A stretch of DNA of 5,550 nucleotides, from the NCBI GenBank assembly GCA_946481405.1, contig CAMLNY010000111.1, forward strand, positions 1 through 5,550, read 5' to 3'. The DNA comes from an uncultured Brevundimonas sp. Lineage in GTDB: Bacteria > Pseudomonadota > Alphaproteobacteria > Caulobacterales > Caulobacteraceae. Below, in pieces: positions 5,383-5,550 of this stretch (position 1 is the first letter of the stretch; every line of letters starts with the position of its first letter). Position numbers and translations under genes: made by a program. Under the pieces are notes generated by a model, which searched no databases, was not told the origin of the DNA, and saw only the letters and a program-made list of their open reading frames with translations.

Positions 5383-5550
5383 ATGACGCTGTACCTTCTC
5401 GCCCTCGCCATCGGGATCATCGCGGGTCTCAGGGCCATAACCGCGCCCGCGGCGATCGCCTGGGCCGCGTGGCTGGGCATCCTGCCGCTGGCGGGAACAC
5501 CGCTGGGCTGGCTCGGCCACATCGCGGCGCCGATCCTGTTCTCCATCGCC
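5383..5550 (+). CDS. DUF4126-type integral membrane protein, partial (3' end beyond right edge)
   Basis: ATG 5383 is preceded by GGGAG (5371-5375) at 7 nt, and the frame stays open for 56 codons to the window edge. The N-terminus begins with a hydrophobic segment (residues ~3-15, LYLLALAIGIIAG) followed by LRAITAPAAIAWAA (16-29), a hydrophobic stretch near ILPLAGTPLGWLG (33-45) and the start of another segment. The GLRA-TAPAA pattern right after the first helix is what I associate with DUF4126 inner-membrane proteins of unknown function. The family call rests on that short N-terminal pattern. The gene is divergent from the M28 peptidase, with no indication that the two act together. Confidence 0.7.
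   Translation, partial: MTLYLLALAIGIIAGLRAITAPAAIAWAAWLGILPLAGTPLGWLGHIAAPILFSIA

Overview
The window looks like chromosomal DNA from a high-GC alphaproteobacterium. The protein families and the G/C-rich third codon positions suggest Caulobacterales, something like Brevundimonas. This is an inference from sequence style, not a database match. No mobile element, CRISPR array, prophage or replication gene is visible.

Layout. (i) 1-439, minus strand: the start of a transcription regulator that runs off the left edge. Its first ~96 residues are an HxlR-type winged helix. They continue in frame into a GntR/FadR-type winged helix, an uncommon double-HTH architecture. (ii) 440-545: a divergent control region with short repeats, leading to (iii) 546-1304, a classical short-chain dehydrogenase/reductase. 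HxlR regulators often sit divergently beside the oxidoreductase they control, so these two probably form a regulatory pair. (iv) 1411-2700, plus: a DAACS (glutamate/dicarboxylate:cation symporter) family transporter with non-standard residues at positions that bind Na+ in characterised homologues. (v) 2765-2839, plus: tRNA-Val(CAC) with an encoded CCA end. (vi) 3012-3554, plus: a DJ-1/PfpI family protein preceded by a possible structured leader. (vii) 3586-5223, minus: an exported M28 zinc metallopeptidase with a PA-like insert, convergent with (vi). (viii) 5383-5550, plus: the start of a DUF4126-type membrane protein that runs off the right edge.

Apart from the regulator/SDR pair, these are separate transcription units of housekeeping, transport, stress and peptide-degradation type. 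I see no multi-gene novel system. The observations most worth following are the HxlR-GntR fusion and the altered cation-site residues of the transporter. No gene-free stretch exceeds 300 bases; the longest gaps (440-545, 1305-1410, 2840-3011, 5224-5382) are described in their own entries.
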